Assembly: GCF_900102535.1 (NCBI RefSeq)
Contig: NZ_FNBP01000002.1
Span: 461,138 to 525,137, forward strand
Reading direction: 5' to 3'
Source of the DNA: Sulfitobacter delicatus
GTDB lineage: Bacteria > Pseudomonadota > Alphaproteobacteria > Rhodobacterales > Rhodobacteraceae
Length of the DNA: 64,000 nucleotides
Shown here: positions 7,359-16,375 of the stretch, piece by piece
Numbering within the stretch: position 1 is the stretch's first letter
Layout of the letters: every line of letters starts with the position of its first letter
Position numbers and translations under genes: made by a program
Notes under the pieces: generated by a model
What the model saw: the letters and a program-made list of their open reading frames with translations, nothing else
The model's database searches: none
Told to the model about the DNA's origin: nothing

Positions 7359-9595
7359 GCGAAATCCACGGAATTGGAGAGCGGCAAATCGCGGATGCGC
7401 TGGCCTGTGGCGGCAAAGATCGCGTTGGCCAGTGCAGGTGCCCCGGGCGGCACGCCCGGCTCGCCCACGCCGCGCAGCTTGCCGCCGTTTTCCAGCCCGC
7501 GCACTTCGATCTTAGGGGTCTGATAGAGGCGCAGACCGGAATAGAGGTGGTAGTTGTCCTGCTGCGGCACGCCGTCTTTGTAGGTCAGTTCGCAGTTCAT
7601 CGCATGGCCCAAGCCCCAGATCACACCGCCCGAAAGCTGTGCCTCAAAGTTCACCGGGTCAAGCACGCGGCCCACTTCGGCGGCGACAAAGACCTTGTCG
7701 ATGCGCAGGCCCGCGTCGGTCTGGATGACCTCGACCACCTCGGCCACGGGCACGCCGAAGGACAGGCAGAACGCCAGCCCCCGGCCCCGGCCCGGCCCGA
7801 GGTCCGCGCCCCAGTCGGACATCTCACCCACGGCCTCAAGCACCTTGCGCGAGGGGTCGTGGGTGCAGAGCCGCAGACGTTCCTCCAGCGGGTCGGCCCC
7901 GGCGGCGTGGCACATCTCGTCCATGAAGCTTTCGTGCAAAAAGGCGTTGCCCGAGGCGCCGACCGAGCGCCATGAGCTGACCGGGACCATCGCGGGCACC
8001 CGGTGCCCGGTGACGCGGTAGTCGGGGATGGCGAAGGGCTGGTCCCATGCGCCCGCGACGATGGCGACGTCGGGGCCAAAGACCGGCTGATGCACCCGCT
8101 TAAGCTGCGATTCCATAACCGAGGGCGCAGCGATGGCGAGGTCGAAGGCGGCAAGCTGGCCATCCGCAACTTTGCCCTGCGCGCGGGCCATGGCCAGCGG
8201 GCGGGGAAAGTCGTGGGTGAAGTCTTCTTCGCGGGACCAGACCATTTTGACCGGGGTGCCGGGCATCTGCTGGGCGACTTCGACGGCGCGCATGACATAG
8301 TCGTCTTCGAGCCGCCGCCCGAAGCTGCCGCCTGCCATGAGCACATGGATATGCACATTCTCGGCGTCGATCCCGGTGAGGCGGGCGACATTGGCCTGCA
8401 TGAAACGCGGGATTTGCGTGGCGGTCCAGATGTCGACGCGGGTTTTCTCCAGCTTCACCAGCACGCTCATCGGCTCCAGCGGGGCGTGAGCGAGATAGGG
8501 GATGCGATATTCGACGCTAAGCACTTCGCCTTCGGAGAGCGCGGCGGTGACATCACCATCGTCGCGGAACTGGCTGTCTTGGGTGTCTTCGGTAAAGGCG
8601 GCGGCGACGGCCTCGAACTGGTCTGCCGTGTTGCCGGTATAGGGCGATGGCCCCCAGTCGCAGTCCACCGCCTGCACGGCCTGAAAGGCGCGCCATGTGT
8701 TGTCGGCCACGACCGCCACGCCGCCGGTGATCGGCAACACCTCTTTGACGCCGCGCATCTTTTCGGCGCGGCCTGCGTCGAAGCCTTTGATCGCGCCGCC
8801 CTGTGCGGGGTTGGTGCGGGTGGTGGCGTAAACCATGCCCTCCATCACCATGTCGATGCCATAGGTCTGGGTGCCGGTGGATTTGGCCAGCACATCGGTG
8901 CGCATCTGCGGCTTGCCCAGATGCTTCCAGTCGGACGGGTCGCGCAGAGTGACGTCGGTGACCGGGTCAATCTCAGCCGCCGCGGCGGCGAGGTCTTGAT
9001 AGGCCAGTCGCGCGCCATCGGGGAGGACCACGGCGCCTGCCTCGGTCTTAAGCTGGTCACGCGGCAGGCCGGTTTGCGCCATCGCGGCGGCGATCAGCGT
9101 TTCACGCGCCACCGCCCCTGCTGTGCGCAAACGGTCGTACATATCGGGCACGGTAGAACTGCCGCCGGTGAGTTGCAGGCCCAGAAGCTTGCCCGCCACA
9201 TCCGCCGCACCCCGGCCCGTGCGGGCAAGAAAGGTTTCCGAGGTGGCGGCGATGGGCATGCCTTCGGCGCTGACAACACCGTTGTAATACACCGGCGACG
9301 GAGGGCCGGGGGTGATCGTGACCTCAGCGAGGTCGACGTCCAATTCCTCAGCGATCATATGGGCTTGGATAGAGTAAGCCCCCTGCCCCACATCAGCGCG
9401 GGGGGTGATGAGGGTGACGCCGCTGGCGTCCACTTTGACGTAAGGCGTGATCGCCGCAGCGCCCGGCGCCAGCCCGTCGAGCAGCGGATTGTCCAACTCG
9501 CGTTTATAAAGGTAGGTGCCAAAGGCCACGCCCCCGGCAATGGCAGCGGAGCCGACGAGGAAACTGCGGCGGGTGATGGTGCCAAGGCGCGACAT
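7355..9595 (-). CDS. iorB: Isoquinoline 1-oxidoreductase-type molybdopterin subunit
   Basis: 746 residues from the ATG at 9595, with GAGGGG about 8 nt upstream; a TTG at 9601 is an alternative. The N-terminus has a twin-arginine signal (TRRSFLVGSAA, residues 8-18), so the holoenzyme is exported folded to the periplasm. The body is a xanthine-dehydrogenase-family molybdopterin-binding subunit, with glycine-rich cofactor loops and the C-terminal GVGEPGVPP segment containing the conserved catalytic Glu. The single-polypeptide, Tat-exported form paired with a small 2Fe-2S subunit is the IorAB arrangement, which hydroxylates N-heterocycles or aldehydes. The substrate here is unknown. It lies between iorA (2-bp gap) and the cytochrome (4-bp overlap). 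Confidence 0.88.
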   Translation of the reverse strand: MSRLGTITRRSFLVGSAAIAGGVAFGTYLYKRELDNPLLDGLAPGAAAITPYVKVDASGVTLITPRADVGQGAYSIQAHMIAEELDVDLAEVTITPGPPSPVYYNGVVSAEGMPIAATSETFLARTGRGAADVAGKLLGLQLTGGSSTVPDMYDRLRTAGAVARETLIAAAMAQTGLPRDQLKTEAGAVVLPDGARLAYQDLAAAAAEIDPVTDVTLRDPSDWKHLGKPQMRTDVLAKSTGTQTYGIDMVMEGMVYATTRTNPAQGGAIKGFDAGRAEKMRGVKEVLPITGGVAVVADNTWRAFQAVQAVDCDWGPSPYTGNTADQFEAVAAAFTEDTQDSQFRDDGDVTAALSEGEVLSVEYRIPYLAHAPLEPMSVLVKLEKTRVDIWTATQIPRFMQANVARLTGIDAENVHIHVLMAGGSFGRRLEDDYVMRAVEVAQQMPGTPVKMVWSREEDFTHDFPRPLAMARAQGKVADGQLAAFDLAIAAPSVMESQLKRVHQPVFGPDVAIVAGAWDQPFAIPDYRVTGHRVPAMVPVSSWRSVGASGNAFLHESFMDEMCHAAGADPLEERLRLCTHDPSRKVLEAVGEMSDWGADLGPGRGRGLAFCLSFGVPVAEVVEVIQTDAGLRIDKVFVAAEVGRVLDPVNFEAQLSGGVIWGLGHAMNCELTYKDGVPQQDNYHLYSGLRLYQTPKIEVRGLENGGKLRGVGEPGVPPGAPALANAIFAATGQRIRDLPLSNSVDFA

Positions 9596-9597
9596 GC

Positions 9598-10056
9598 TCA
9601 AGCCCCTCGCAACTGCGCGGCGGCGTCATGCACGGCGGCGCGGATGCGGGGATAGGTGCCGCAGCGGCAGAGGTTGCCGCTCATCGCGGCGTCGATCTGG
9701 TCGTCGGTCGGGTCGGGGTTGAGGTCGAGGAAAGAGGCCGCCTGCATGATCTGGCCGGATTGGCAGTAGCCGCATTGCGCGACCTGATGTTTGACCCAAG
9801 CGGCTTGGACCACATGCAAAGCCTCTGGCGTGCCGAGCCCTTCGATCGTGGTTACATCGCCGTCGACATCGCCTGCGCGCAACTGGCAGGAACGGACCGC
9901 CATCCCGTCGATATGCACGGTGCACGCGCCGCATTGCGCGATGCCGCAGCCATACTTCGGGCCGGTGATGCCCAATTCGTCACGGAGTACCCACAAAAGC
10001 GGCATGTCGTCTTCGACGTCCACCTCATGGACTGTGCCGTTTACCGTCAATTCCAT
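9598..10056 (-). CDS. iorA: 2Fe-2S subunit of isoquinoline 1-oxidoreductase-type enzyme
   Basis: 152 residues from the ATG at 10056 (an upstream in-frame extension exists but lacks the family's sequence). The plant-type 2Fe-2S cysteines are Cys37, Cys42, Cys45 and Cys57 ([12 protein letters not shown]); the second, helical cluster uses Cys95, Cys98, Cys130 and Cys132 (CGYCQSGQ...CRCGTY). This is the standard small subunit of molybdenum hydroxylases, passing electrons from the molybdopterin site. It is the first gene of the iorA-iorB-cytochrome operon. It has no own signal peptide and is expected to ride out with the Tat-exported IorB. Confidence 0.9.
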   Translation of the reverse strand: MELTVNGTVHEVDVEDDMPLLWVLRDELGITGPKYGCGIAQCGACTVHIDGMAVRSCQLRAGDVDGDVTTIEGLGTPEALHVVQAAWVKHQVAQCGYCQSGQIMQAASFLDLNPDPTDDQIDAAMSGNLCRCGTYPRIRAAVHDAAAQLRGA

Positions 10057-10170
10057 GATGCGCCCCTTTGAAACCCTTGGATTCAATGTAGCTATCGCTG
10101 CGGCCATCACAAGGTCCGCGCGGGTAACTTGGCGTGGCGTCACAAAAATCGCGGCAGCGCCGTGGTGGGT

Positions 10171-11343
10171 TTACTCGAGGTCTTGTGCCGTCATCGCGCG
10201 GTGGATCTCGCGGCGGACCAGCTTGCGCACGTTGCGGGTGATGCGTTCGCCCAAAGCACCTTGCAGCTCGGCGCGGACAATCTCGGTCACCAGATCCCGC
10301 AGGGCTTCTTCGTCGAGGAACTGGTCTTCGACGCCAAGGCCGCCTGCCGCATCTGGTGCGGCTTCCGCAGTGCGGGGCGCAGGCTCTGGTGCGCGCGGGC
10401 CGCTGTCGGCAAAACGGCGGACCTGCTCCTCGATCTCGGGCGCGGGACGGCGGAACGCCGGGGCTTCTGACGCCTCTGGCTCGGCCTCTGCACGAGGGGC
10501 TTCGGGCTGGGGCGCTTCGGGCTGGAACGCTTCGGGCTGGAACGCTTCGACCTCATCCTCAACCTCGTCTTCCCAAGCCATGGCCGGAGGTTCGGTGCCG
10601 GAATAGTCATCATCCCCGGGGCTGTCGGGCTCCCAATTGTCAGAAATCTGACCAATGGCCGTCTCCAGCGCCGCGATCTTGTCGCTGAGTTTGCGCTCGG
10701 CTTTGGGGGGCTCGGTATGTGTGAAACGCGCGGAGGCAAACGGCTGGTCGGGCTCTGCCACGGCCGGCTCTGCTCTGCTGTCTTGGGCTGACGGGTCGGC
10801 CTCGGGTTGCGCCGGAGCATCCTCTGGCGCGGCGTAGTCTTCGGCATGCAGATCGGCTGGATCGTCATGCAGCATGTCATAGTCGAAGGGCGAGATCTCG
10901 GGGCCGGCCTTCTCTTCGACCTCCTGCGATGCGGTGGCCTGCGGACGGTCCTTTCCGTCAGAGGTGGCCACGCGCAAGGCCGGGGTCAGCACCAGCCTGT
11001 CGGCTGCCGTTTCAGGCGCCTTTACACGAGGTGGTGTTATCGGTTTGCGGGCCGAGAAAAAGGGGCGCTCTTTCGGGGAGGGATCACCCGTTGCTTTGTC
11101 GGCGCTTGCGGTCGGCTGCTGAGGCACATGCGGTGCAAAATCGCCGGAAGTGACAGAAGGATCCGGCGCTGGTGCAGTGATCTCTGCGTCAGCTTCAGGT
11201 GCCGCGCTTTTTGGCGCAACAGGCGGCTCCACCCGTTCCGGGGCAGAATTGGACCTCTGCAAAGGGCGCTTGTCTTCGGACACCAGACGGCGAATCGAAG
11301 ACAGAACGTCTTCTACTTCCGCGTTTGAGACGGGTTCGGACAT
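10171..11343 (-). CDS. PopZ/DUF2497-like acidic protein
   Basis: 390 residues. The N-terminus (NAEVEDVLSSIRRLVSEDKR) and C-terminus (EEALRDLVTEIVRAEL...LGERITRNVRKLVRREIHRAM) form amphipathic helices like the two ends of PopZ/DUF2497 proteins. The 300 residues between are disordered, rich in Pro, Glu and Ala, with a short tandem repeat AFQPE/APQPE near residues 265-285. PopZ self-assembles at the cell pole of alphaproteobacteria through its C-terminal helices and recruits partners through the N-terminal helix. The similarity is of architecture and short motifs only, so the polar organiser role is an inference. It sits between iorA and tolC and appears to be its own unit. Confidence 0.6.
   Translation of the reverse strand: MSEPVSNAEVEDVLSSIRRLVSEDKRPLQRSNSAPERVEPPVAPKSAAPEADAEITAPAPDPSVTSGDFAPHVPQQPTASADKATGDPSPKERPFFSARKPITPPRVKAPETAADRLVLTPALRVATSDGKDRPQATASQEVEEKAGPEISPFDYDMLHDDPADLHAEDYAAPEDAPAQPEADPSAQDSRAEPAVAEPDQPFASARFTHTEPPKAERKLSDKIAALETAIGQISDNWEPDSPGDDDYSGTEPPAMAWEDEVEDEVEAFQPEAFQPEAPQPEAPRAEAEPEASEAPAFRRPAPEIEEQVRRFADSGPRAPEPAPRTAEAAPDAAGGLGVEDQFLDEEALRDLVTEIVRAELQGALGERITRNVRKLVRREIHRAMTAQDLE
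10499..10549 (-). repeat. 15-bp tandem repeat within PopZ-like gene
   Basis: About 3.4 copies of a 15-bp unit (gcttcgggctggaac; first copy ends gggc) encode successive five-residue AFQPE or APQPE units in the disordered middle of the PopZ-like protein. Copy number is likely to vary between strains. Confidence 0.8.
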
Positions 11344-11416
11344 ATATCTACCACTCTTTCCTCACAGCCTAGTTTAACCGCGGCGGAGGATTCTCACAAT
11401 GGGGCGCTAAAAATTG

Positions 11417-12841
11417 TCATTCTTTTTGCAGCGCGCGCAACACACGGTCCAGCGCCTGCCCTTGTTTGGAGTAGAGCGCAGGCCCGTCCTTGACGTGGCT
11501 GTAGTAAGCCGCGGCATCGTAAAGCTGAACCGGCAGACGCAGGTCGCGGGCGGTCAACTGGCCCTTGGCCGCGAGCACCGAATAGGCCGCGACATAAAGG
11601 CTCGCGCGGGCGGCCACGCGGGTGGTTTCCGCATCGAGCAGCGCCTGTTCGGCGTCCAGCACATCAAGGGTGGTCCGAGCGCCGAGCGTGGCCTCTTCAC
11701 GCACGCCACGGAAAGCGATGCGCGCGGCCCGGATTTGACGGTCGGAGGCTTCAAGCTGCGCCTGCGCTGAGGTCAGTGCGGCATAGGCGTTGCCCACGTC
11801 CTGCTCCACTTTCATCCGCACGACATGCAGGTTGGCGCGTTGCGCATCCCGCTGCGCCATCGCGCGGCGCAGGGCCGAAGACAGTGCTCCGCCTTGGTAG
11901 ATGATCTGCCCAACCTCGACACCAACGCTGCCGCTGCGGGTGTAAGCATCGCTGTTAAAGGTCTCTGTCAGCCCATATTGCCCCTTCAGCTTGACCTGCG
12001 GCGCCATGGAGGATTCGCTTGCTTTCACAGCCAGATCGGCGGCGGCAACCTGATGCTGGGCGGCGAGAATAGAGGGGTGCAGGCGCACGGCCAAGCCTTT
12101 GGCAGACGCCAGATTGCCCCCGACATCGGGCAGGTTTGGCGGGCCTTTCAGTTGGCCCGGCTGATGGCCCACGGCGGCGCGATATTCTTCCACCGCGCGG
12201 AGCAATGCGCCCTCGGCGGCGGCTAATCCACTGCGGGCATTGGCCAGCTGCGCTTCGGCAAGTGCAACATCTGTGCGGGTTACCTCGCCCACTTCAAACC
12301 GGTCGCGCGCGGCGCGCAGTTCCTGTGTCAGCAGCCGCAGATTGTTGTTGCGCAGCGATACCGTTTCGGAGGCTTCGATCACGCCCATATAGGCCGTGAC
12401 CGCGCGCAAAAGGATTTGCTGCTCAATTTCCAGAAGGGTCTGGCGCGTCGCCAAGACCGTTTCCTTGGCCCCTTCGATCTTGTATTCACTCGTGCCGAAA
12501 TCAAAGAGCAACAGCTCGCCAATCAGACTGATCGAGGCTTTCAGACTGTCGGTCGATTGGGCACCCGAGAGCGACGAACTACGTGACGTTCCGAAGTTCT
12601 GCGTCAGACTGCCGGCCCAGCTCAAGACCGGCCTCAGCGCGGCCTTTGCAGCCGCGACATCTTCATCGGCGGCGCGCAGAAGAGCGCGGTTCTGCTCAAG
12701 CAGTCCGGAATGCTCATAGGCCCCGACCAGCGCATCGGCCAGCGTTTCTGCCGACGCGGGCTGCGGCAGCGACAAGGCAAGGCCCAGCGGAAGCGCCAAG
12801 GCGATACGTTTGAAAGAAGTCTTAAAACTGGTTACGCGCAT
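11417..12841 (-). CDS. tolC: TolC family outer-membrane efflux/secretion channel
   Basis: 474 residues. Signal peptide of about 31 residues (cleavage ASA-ET), then two repeats of the OEP/TolC fold with long coiled-coil alpha-barrel helices rich in Ala, Gln and Arg, e.g. ALVGAYEHSGLLEQNRALLRAADEDVAAAKAALRP and the YNQ-type YQGGALSSALRRA segment around residue 310. It forms the trimeric outer-membrane duct for tripartite efflux pumps and type I secretion. It lies downstream of pcm, an arrangement common in Rhodobacterales. It could serve export of the giant repeat protein at the left edge, but no ABC or adaptor gene is nearby and nothing ties them directly. Confidence 0.92.
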   Translation of the reverse strand: MRVTSFKTSFKRIALALPLGLALSLPQPASAETLADALVGAYEHSGLLEQNRALLRAADEDVAAAKAALRPVLSWAGSLTQNFGTSRSSSLSGAQSTDSLKASISLIGELLLFDFGTSEYKIEGAKETVLATRQTLLEIEQQILLRAVTAYMGVIEASETVSLRNNNLRLLTQELRAARDRFEVGEVTRTDVALAEAQLANARSGLAAAEGALLRAVEEYRAAVGHQPGQLKGPPNLPDVGGNLASAKGLAVRLHPSILAAQHQVAAADLAVKASESSMAPQVKLKGQYGLTETFNSDAYTRSGSVGVEVGQIIYQGGALSSALRRAMAQRDAQRANLHVVRMKVEQDVGNAYAALTSAQAQLEASDRQIRAARIAFRGVREEATLGARTTLDVLDAEQALLDAETTRVAARASLYVAAYSVLAAKGQLTARDLRLPVQLYDAAAYYSHVKDGPALYSKQGQALDRVLRALQKE

Positions 12842-12935
12842 GGCTTTGCCGCCTTTGATGTACCTGTATTAGAGGCCCGCCATCAATCTTTGCTGACAGC
12901 CGTGCCCAGTGCCTCCCGCCGCGTTTGTACGCAGG

Positions 12936-13589
12936 TTAAAGCTGGAAAGCCACCTGCCGCTCGAACCCGCGCAGCACCGGCGCACCGGCGTTGAATTCGG
13001 AGCGCCAGGAAATCTGATCGTTCTGCTTATAGCCGACACGCACCTCGCCGAGCCCTTCTTCCATGAAGAGACAGGCAATGCGGCCGCCGTCTTTGATTTG
13101 CTCGACCAAACCTGCCGGTACTTCCTCGACCGCGCCCTGCACGATCACCGCGTCATAGGGGCCGTGCTGCGGCGCGCCCTCGGCCAAGGGGCCGACGTGT
13201 ACGATGACGTTGTCCGACCCAACCTCGGCCAGCGCTTCTTGCGCCTCGGTCGCCATGGCTTCATCTTCCTCGACCGCCACCACAGCCTCGGCCATATGCG
13301 CGATCACGGCGCTGGAATAGCCCATGGCACAGCCCACATCGAGCACCAGCTCGTCATTCGTGATGTCCAGATGGTCGAGCATCTTGGCCAGCGTGCGCGG
13401 ATCAAGCACCACACGCCCCTGCCCCAGATCAAGGTTTTCGCCCAGATAAGCCGCCTCGCGTTGGGCGGCGGGCACGAAGTCTTCGCGCGGCACGGTCAGC
13501 ATGGCATTGATGATCGGAAATTTAGTCACATCCGACGGGCGGACCTGCGTATCTACCATAGTGGTGCGGCGGGCGGCGAAATCACTCAT
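12936..13589 (-). CDS. pcm: Protein-L-isoaspartate O-methyltransferase
   Basis: 217 residues from the ATG at 13589. The class I SAM-binding motif LVLDVGCAMGYSSAV lies near residue 80, with the acidic VAVEEDE after the next strand and DAVIVQGAVEEVP in the motif-II region, as in PCMT. The N-terminal RRTMVDTQVRPSDVTKF is characteristic of the alphaproteobacterial branch. It repairs isoaspartyl residues in damaged proteins. Upstream of tolC by 94 bp, same strand. In this branch the family's catalytic TxxxG region is less conserved, so the actual substrate is not certain. Confidence 0.85.
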   Translation of the reverse strand: MSDFAARRTTMVDTQVRPSDVTKFPIINAMLTVPREDFVPAAQREAAYLGENLDLGQGRVVLDPRTLAKMLDHLDITNDELVLDVGCAMGYSSAVIAHMAEAVVAVEEDEAMATEAQEALAEVGSDNVIVHVGPLAEGAPQHGPYDAVIVQGAVEEVPAGLVEQIKDGGRIACLFMEEGLGEVRVGYKQNDQISWRSEFNAGAPVLRGFERQVAFQL

Positions 13590-13731
13590 CAACGAAACTC
13601 ATATGTTCTGGTGTCTGAAAACTGATGTGCCACATTGCCGGGCCAGCGGCAACGGCCCGCAGTGATTTTCACGCGCATATGGGTCTTGCGGCCCCCCCCG
13701 CGATCCGGTAGCAGTGCGCCAACCACTAGGC

Positions 13732-13805
13732 GGCGAGTTGGCGGAGTGGTTACGCAGCGGATTGCAAATCCGTGTACACCGGTTCGATTCCGGTACTCGC
13801 CTCCA
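13732..13805 (+). tRNA. tRNA-Cys (anticodon GCA)
   Basis: A perfect 7-bp acceptor stem pairs 13732-13738 with 13795-13801, followed by discriminator T and an encoded CCA. The anticodon GCA is at 13764-13766, in a 7-nt loop on a 5-bp stem. The T arm contains GGTTCGATTCC. All cloverleaf elements are visible. Confidence 0.97.
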
Positions 13806-13938
13806 CCTAATTTACCTAAACATTCTGACGTAACACCTATCGGCTGTGCTGGTAGGTTTTGTCGACTCGATGCGCATAGGCTGCGGTGGTCTATGGCGCA
13901 ACAGGTGCAAGCCATTGCGCGATAGGGCTTTATATGTC

Positions 13939-13974
13939 CCGACGCGCACCCAAAGAGGTGCGCGTCGGTTTCTT
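13939..13974 (+). terminator. Rho-independent terminator downstream of tRNA-Cys
   Basis: Perfect 12-bp stem (13939-13950 with 13957-13968), 6-nt loop CAAAGA, then TTTCTT. The T tract lies on the plus strand, so it ends the tRNA-Cys transcript. It sits 13 nt from the convergent icd stop and may also limit read-through from that side. Confidence 0.85.
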
Positions 13975-13986
13975 CCATCAGGCTAA

Positions 13987-16176
13987 TTACCCGATAATGC
14001 TGTTCAGCGTCTGGGATGGACGCATCACGCTGGCAGTTTTGCCTGCGTCGGTGTGGTAATAGCCACCGAGGTCAACCGCTTGGCCCTGTGCCGCTGCGAG
14101 CTCGGACAGGATATCGGCTTCTTTCTCTGCCAGTTCTTTCGCGATCGGGGCGAAATGCGCGGCGAGCTCTGCGTCTTCGCTCTGTGCCGCCACCGCTTCG
14201 GCCCAGTAGCGGGCGAACCAGTAGTGGCTGTCGCGGTTGTCGGGCTCACCGACCTTGCGCGAGGGGGAGCGACCATTGTCGAGGATGCCTTGCGTCGCGG
14301 TTTCCACCGCATTGCCCAGCACCCGCGCCTTGGCGTTGTCGCGCGCATCGGCGAGGAACTTCAGGCTCTCGCCAAGAGCACAGAACTCGCCCAAGCTGTC
14401 CCACCGCAGGTGGTTTTGCTCGACCAACTGCTGCACGTGTTTGGGGGCCGAGCCGCCTGCCCCGGTTTCAAACAACCCGCCGCCGTTCATCAACTTTACG
14501 ATCGACAGCATCTTGGCCGAGGTCGCCAATTCGAGGATCGGGAAGAGATCGGTGAGGTAGTCGCGCAGCACGTTGCCGGTGATGGCGATGGTGTTCTCGC
14601 CTTTGGTGATGGTCTCGAGCGAGGCGCGGGTGGCTTCGCGGGGGGCCATGATCTCGAACTTGTCGGCCACGCCTTGGGCTTCCAAGATCGGCTTCACATA
14701 GGAGATCAGTTCGGCATCATGGGCGCGGTTTGCGTCGAGCCAGAAGATCGCGCGGCAGCCTTCGGCCTTTTGACGCGAGATGGCGAGGTTCACCCAATCC
14801 TCAATCGGCGCCTTGCGGGCCGAGGAGGAGCGCCAGATGTCACCGGCCTCGACCTTGTGCTCGTGCAGCACGGTGCCGTCGTCGAGGATCATTTTCACGG
14901 TGCCCGCGTCCGACAGTTCAAAGGTGGTCGGGTGGGAGCCGTATTCCTCGGCCTTCTGCGCCATCAGGCCGATGTTCTGCACCGTGCCTGCGGTGGCGGG
15001 GTTCAGCTTGCCGTTTTCTTTGAAGAAGTTGATCGCCTCGTCATAGACCGGGGCGTAAGAATTGTCGGGGATCACGCAGTTCGCGTCATGCTCCTTGCCG
15101 TCCGGACCCCAGCCCTTGCCGCCGGCGCGGATCAGCGCGGGCATGGAGGCGTCGATGATGACGTCGGAAGAGACATGCAAGTTCGTGATGCCCTTGTCGG
15201 AATCGACCATATACATCGGCGGGCGCTCATCCATGCAGGCGTCGATGTCGGCCATGATCTCGTCGTTGCCCTTCACGCGCTCCAGCAGATCGCCAAGGCC
15301 GGAGTTCGGGTTCACGCCCAGTTCCTTCAGCTTGTCCCCGTGCTTTTCAAACACTGGCGCGAGGTAGGCTTTGACCGCATGGCCAAAGAGGATCGGGTCA
15401 GAGACCTTCATCATCGTGGCCTTGAGGTGCAGCGAGAAGAGGATGCCGTCTTCTTTGGACTTTTTGATCTCGGAGGCGAGGAAGTCTTTGAGCGCCGCGG
15501 CACTCATGAAGGTCGCGTCAACGACGGTCCCTTCGGGATACTCGAGGCCCTCTTTCAGAACCGTCTCGCCCCCCGCTGTCTCAAGCACGATCTTCGCGCC
15601 AGAGGCTTTGTCGAGCGTGGCAGACACTTCGTTCGAGAAGAAGTCATTGCCCGACATGGACGACACATGCGTTTTGCTGTCCGACGCCCAATCGCCCATG
15701 CGGTGCGGGTTGGACTGAGCAAAGCTTTTCACCGGTTTCGCGGCGCGGCGGTCGGAGTTGCCTTCGCGGAGAACCGGGTTCACGGCGGAACCTTTGATCC
15801 CGTCATATTTGGCGCGCACGGCCTTTTCTTCGTCGGTCTTGGGGGCTTCGGGGTAATCGGGCAGCGCGTAGCCTTGGGCCTGAAGCTCTTTGATCGCGGC
15901 GACCAGCTGCGGCACGGAAGCGGAGATGTTCGGCAGCTTGATGACGTTCGCTTCGGGCGTTTTCACCAGACGGCCCAGCTCGGCCAGATCGTCGGACTGG
16001 CGCTGTTCTTCGCTCAAATGCTCGGGGAAGGTCGCGAGGATACGGCCCGCGAGGCTGATGTCTTTCGTGCCAACGCTGACGCCAGCGGCTTTGGCGAATT
16101 TCTGAATGATCGGCAGGAACGAGGCAGAGGCCAGCTCCGGTGCTTCGTCAACTTTCGTATAGATGATATCGGACAT
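13987..16176 (-). CDS. icd: Monomeric NADP-dependent isocitrate dehydrogenase
   Basis: 729 residues, the size of the monomeric IDH-II family (about 740) and unlike the 410-residue dimeric enzyme. It begins [32 protein letters not shown]. Family signatures include [13 protein letters not shown] near residue 135, [38 protein letters not shown] in the Mn-isocitrate site, and the C-terminal GGYYHTD. It converts isocitrate to 2-oxoglutarate with NADPH in the TCA cycle. GGGAG lies 8 nt before the ATG. Monocistronic by position. Confidence 0.97.
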   Translation of the reverse strand: MSDIIYTKVDEAPELASASFLPIIQKFAKAAGVSVGTKDISLAGRILATFPEHLSEEQRQSDDLAELGRLVKTPEANVIKLPNISASVPQLVAAIKELQAQGYALPDYPEAPKTDEEKAVRAKYDGIKGSAVNPVLREGNSDRRAAKPVKSFAQSNPHRMGDWASDSKTHVSSMSGNDFFSNEVSATLDKASGAKIVLETAGGETVLKEGLEYPEGTVVDATFMSAAALKDFLASEIKKSKEDGILFSLHLKATMMKVSDPILFGHAVKAYLAPVFEKHGDKLKELGVNPNSGLGDLLERVKGNDEIMADIDACMDERPPMYMVDSDKGITNLHVSSDVIIDASMPALIRAGGKGWGPDGKEHDANCVIPDNSYAPVYDEAINFFKENGKLNPATAGTVQNIGLMAQKAEEYGSHPTTFELSDAGTVKMILDDGTVLHEHKVEAGDIWRSSSARKAPIEDWVNLAISRQKAEGCRAIFWLDANRAHDAELISYVKPILEAQGVADKFEIMAPREATRASLETITKGENTIAITGNVLRDYLTDLFPILELATSAKMLSIVKLMNGGGLFETGAGGSAPKHVQQLVEQNHLRWDSLGEFCALGESLKFLADARDNAKARVLGNAVETATQGILDNGRSPSRKVGEPDNRDSHYWFARYWAEAVAAQSEDAELAAHFAPIAKELAEKEADILSELAAAQGQAVDLGGYYHTDAGKTASVMRPSQTLNSIIG

Positions 16177-16309
16177 GATATGCTCCCAAATGCTGCATTT
16201 GGCCCCTGATAACCGAAGCGACAGAGAAGGTCGACGGTATACCGCAGTATGCGATGGTTTCCCTGACGCTTTGGTGGCCTCGGTAGAGGTATGCCGCTTC
16301 GGTGGCTTG

Positions 16310-16324
16310 TTAACCTTTTATTAA
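16310..16324 (+). promoter_or_regulatory. CtrA-type box TTAA-N7-TTAA
   Basis: Perfect match to the alphaproteobacterial CtrA consensus (TTAA, seven bases CCTTTTA, TTAA), lying in an AT-rich patch 52 bp upstream of the sulfotransferase start. In Rhodobacterales CtrA controls motility, gene transfer agent and surface genes. A short palindromic motif like this can occur by chance, but such AT-rich sequence is rare here. Confidence 0.5.
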
Positions 16325-16360
16325 AATTCTCCGAACTAGCCTCATCCCGTAAAGGGTGGC

Positions 16361-16366
16361 AGGAGG
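16361..16366 (+). promoter_or_regulatory. Strong ribosome binding site deciding a TTG start
   Basis: A full AGGAGG ends 9 nt before TTG 16376. There is no ATG or GTG in frame near the expected N-terminus of the sulfotransferase, so this site supports a TTG start (16376, or the adjacent TTG at 16379). Confidence 0.75.
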
Positions 16367-16375
16367 GAATTTGTT

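Noticed and set aside
11417-12841. TolC as the dedicated exporter of the giant repeat protein
   Set aside because: It lies 11 kb away next to pcm, as in many Rhodobacterales genomes without the cassette, and no type I ABC or adaptor gene is nearby.
14053-16209. Long open frame (718 codons) on the plus strand opposite icd
   Set aside because: It mirrors the highly biased codons of icd; its translation is low-complexity and His/Arg-rich with no family features. Similar shadows oppose tldD, ptsP, lysC, topA, iorB and thrC.
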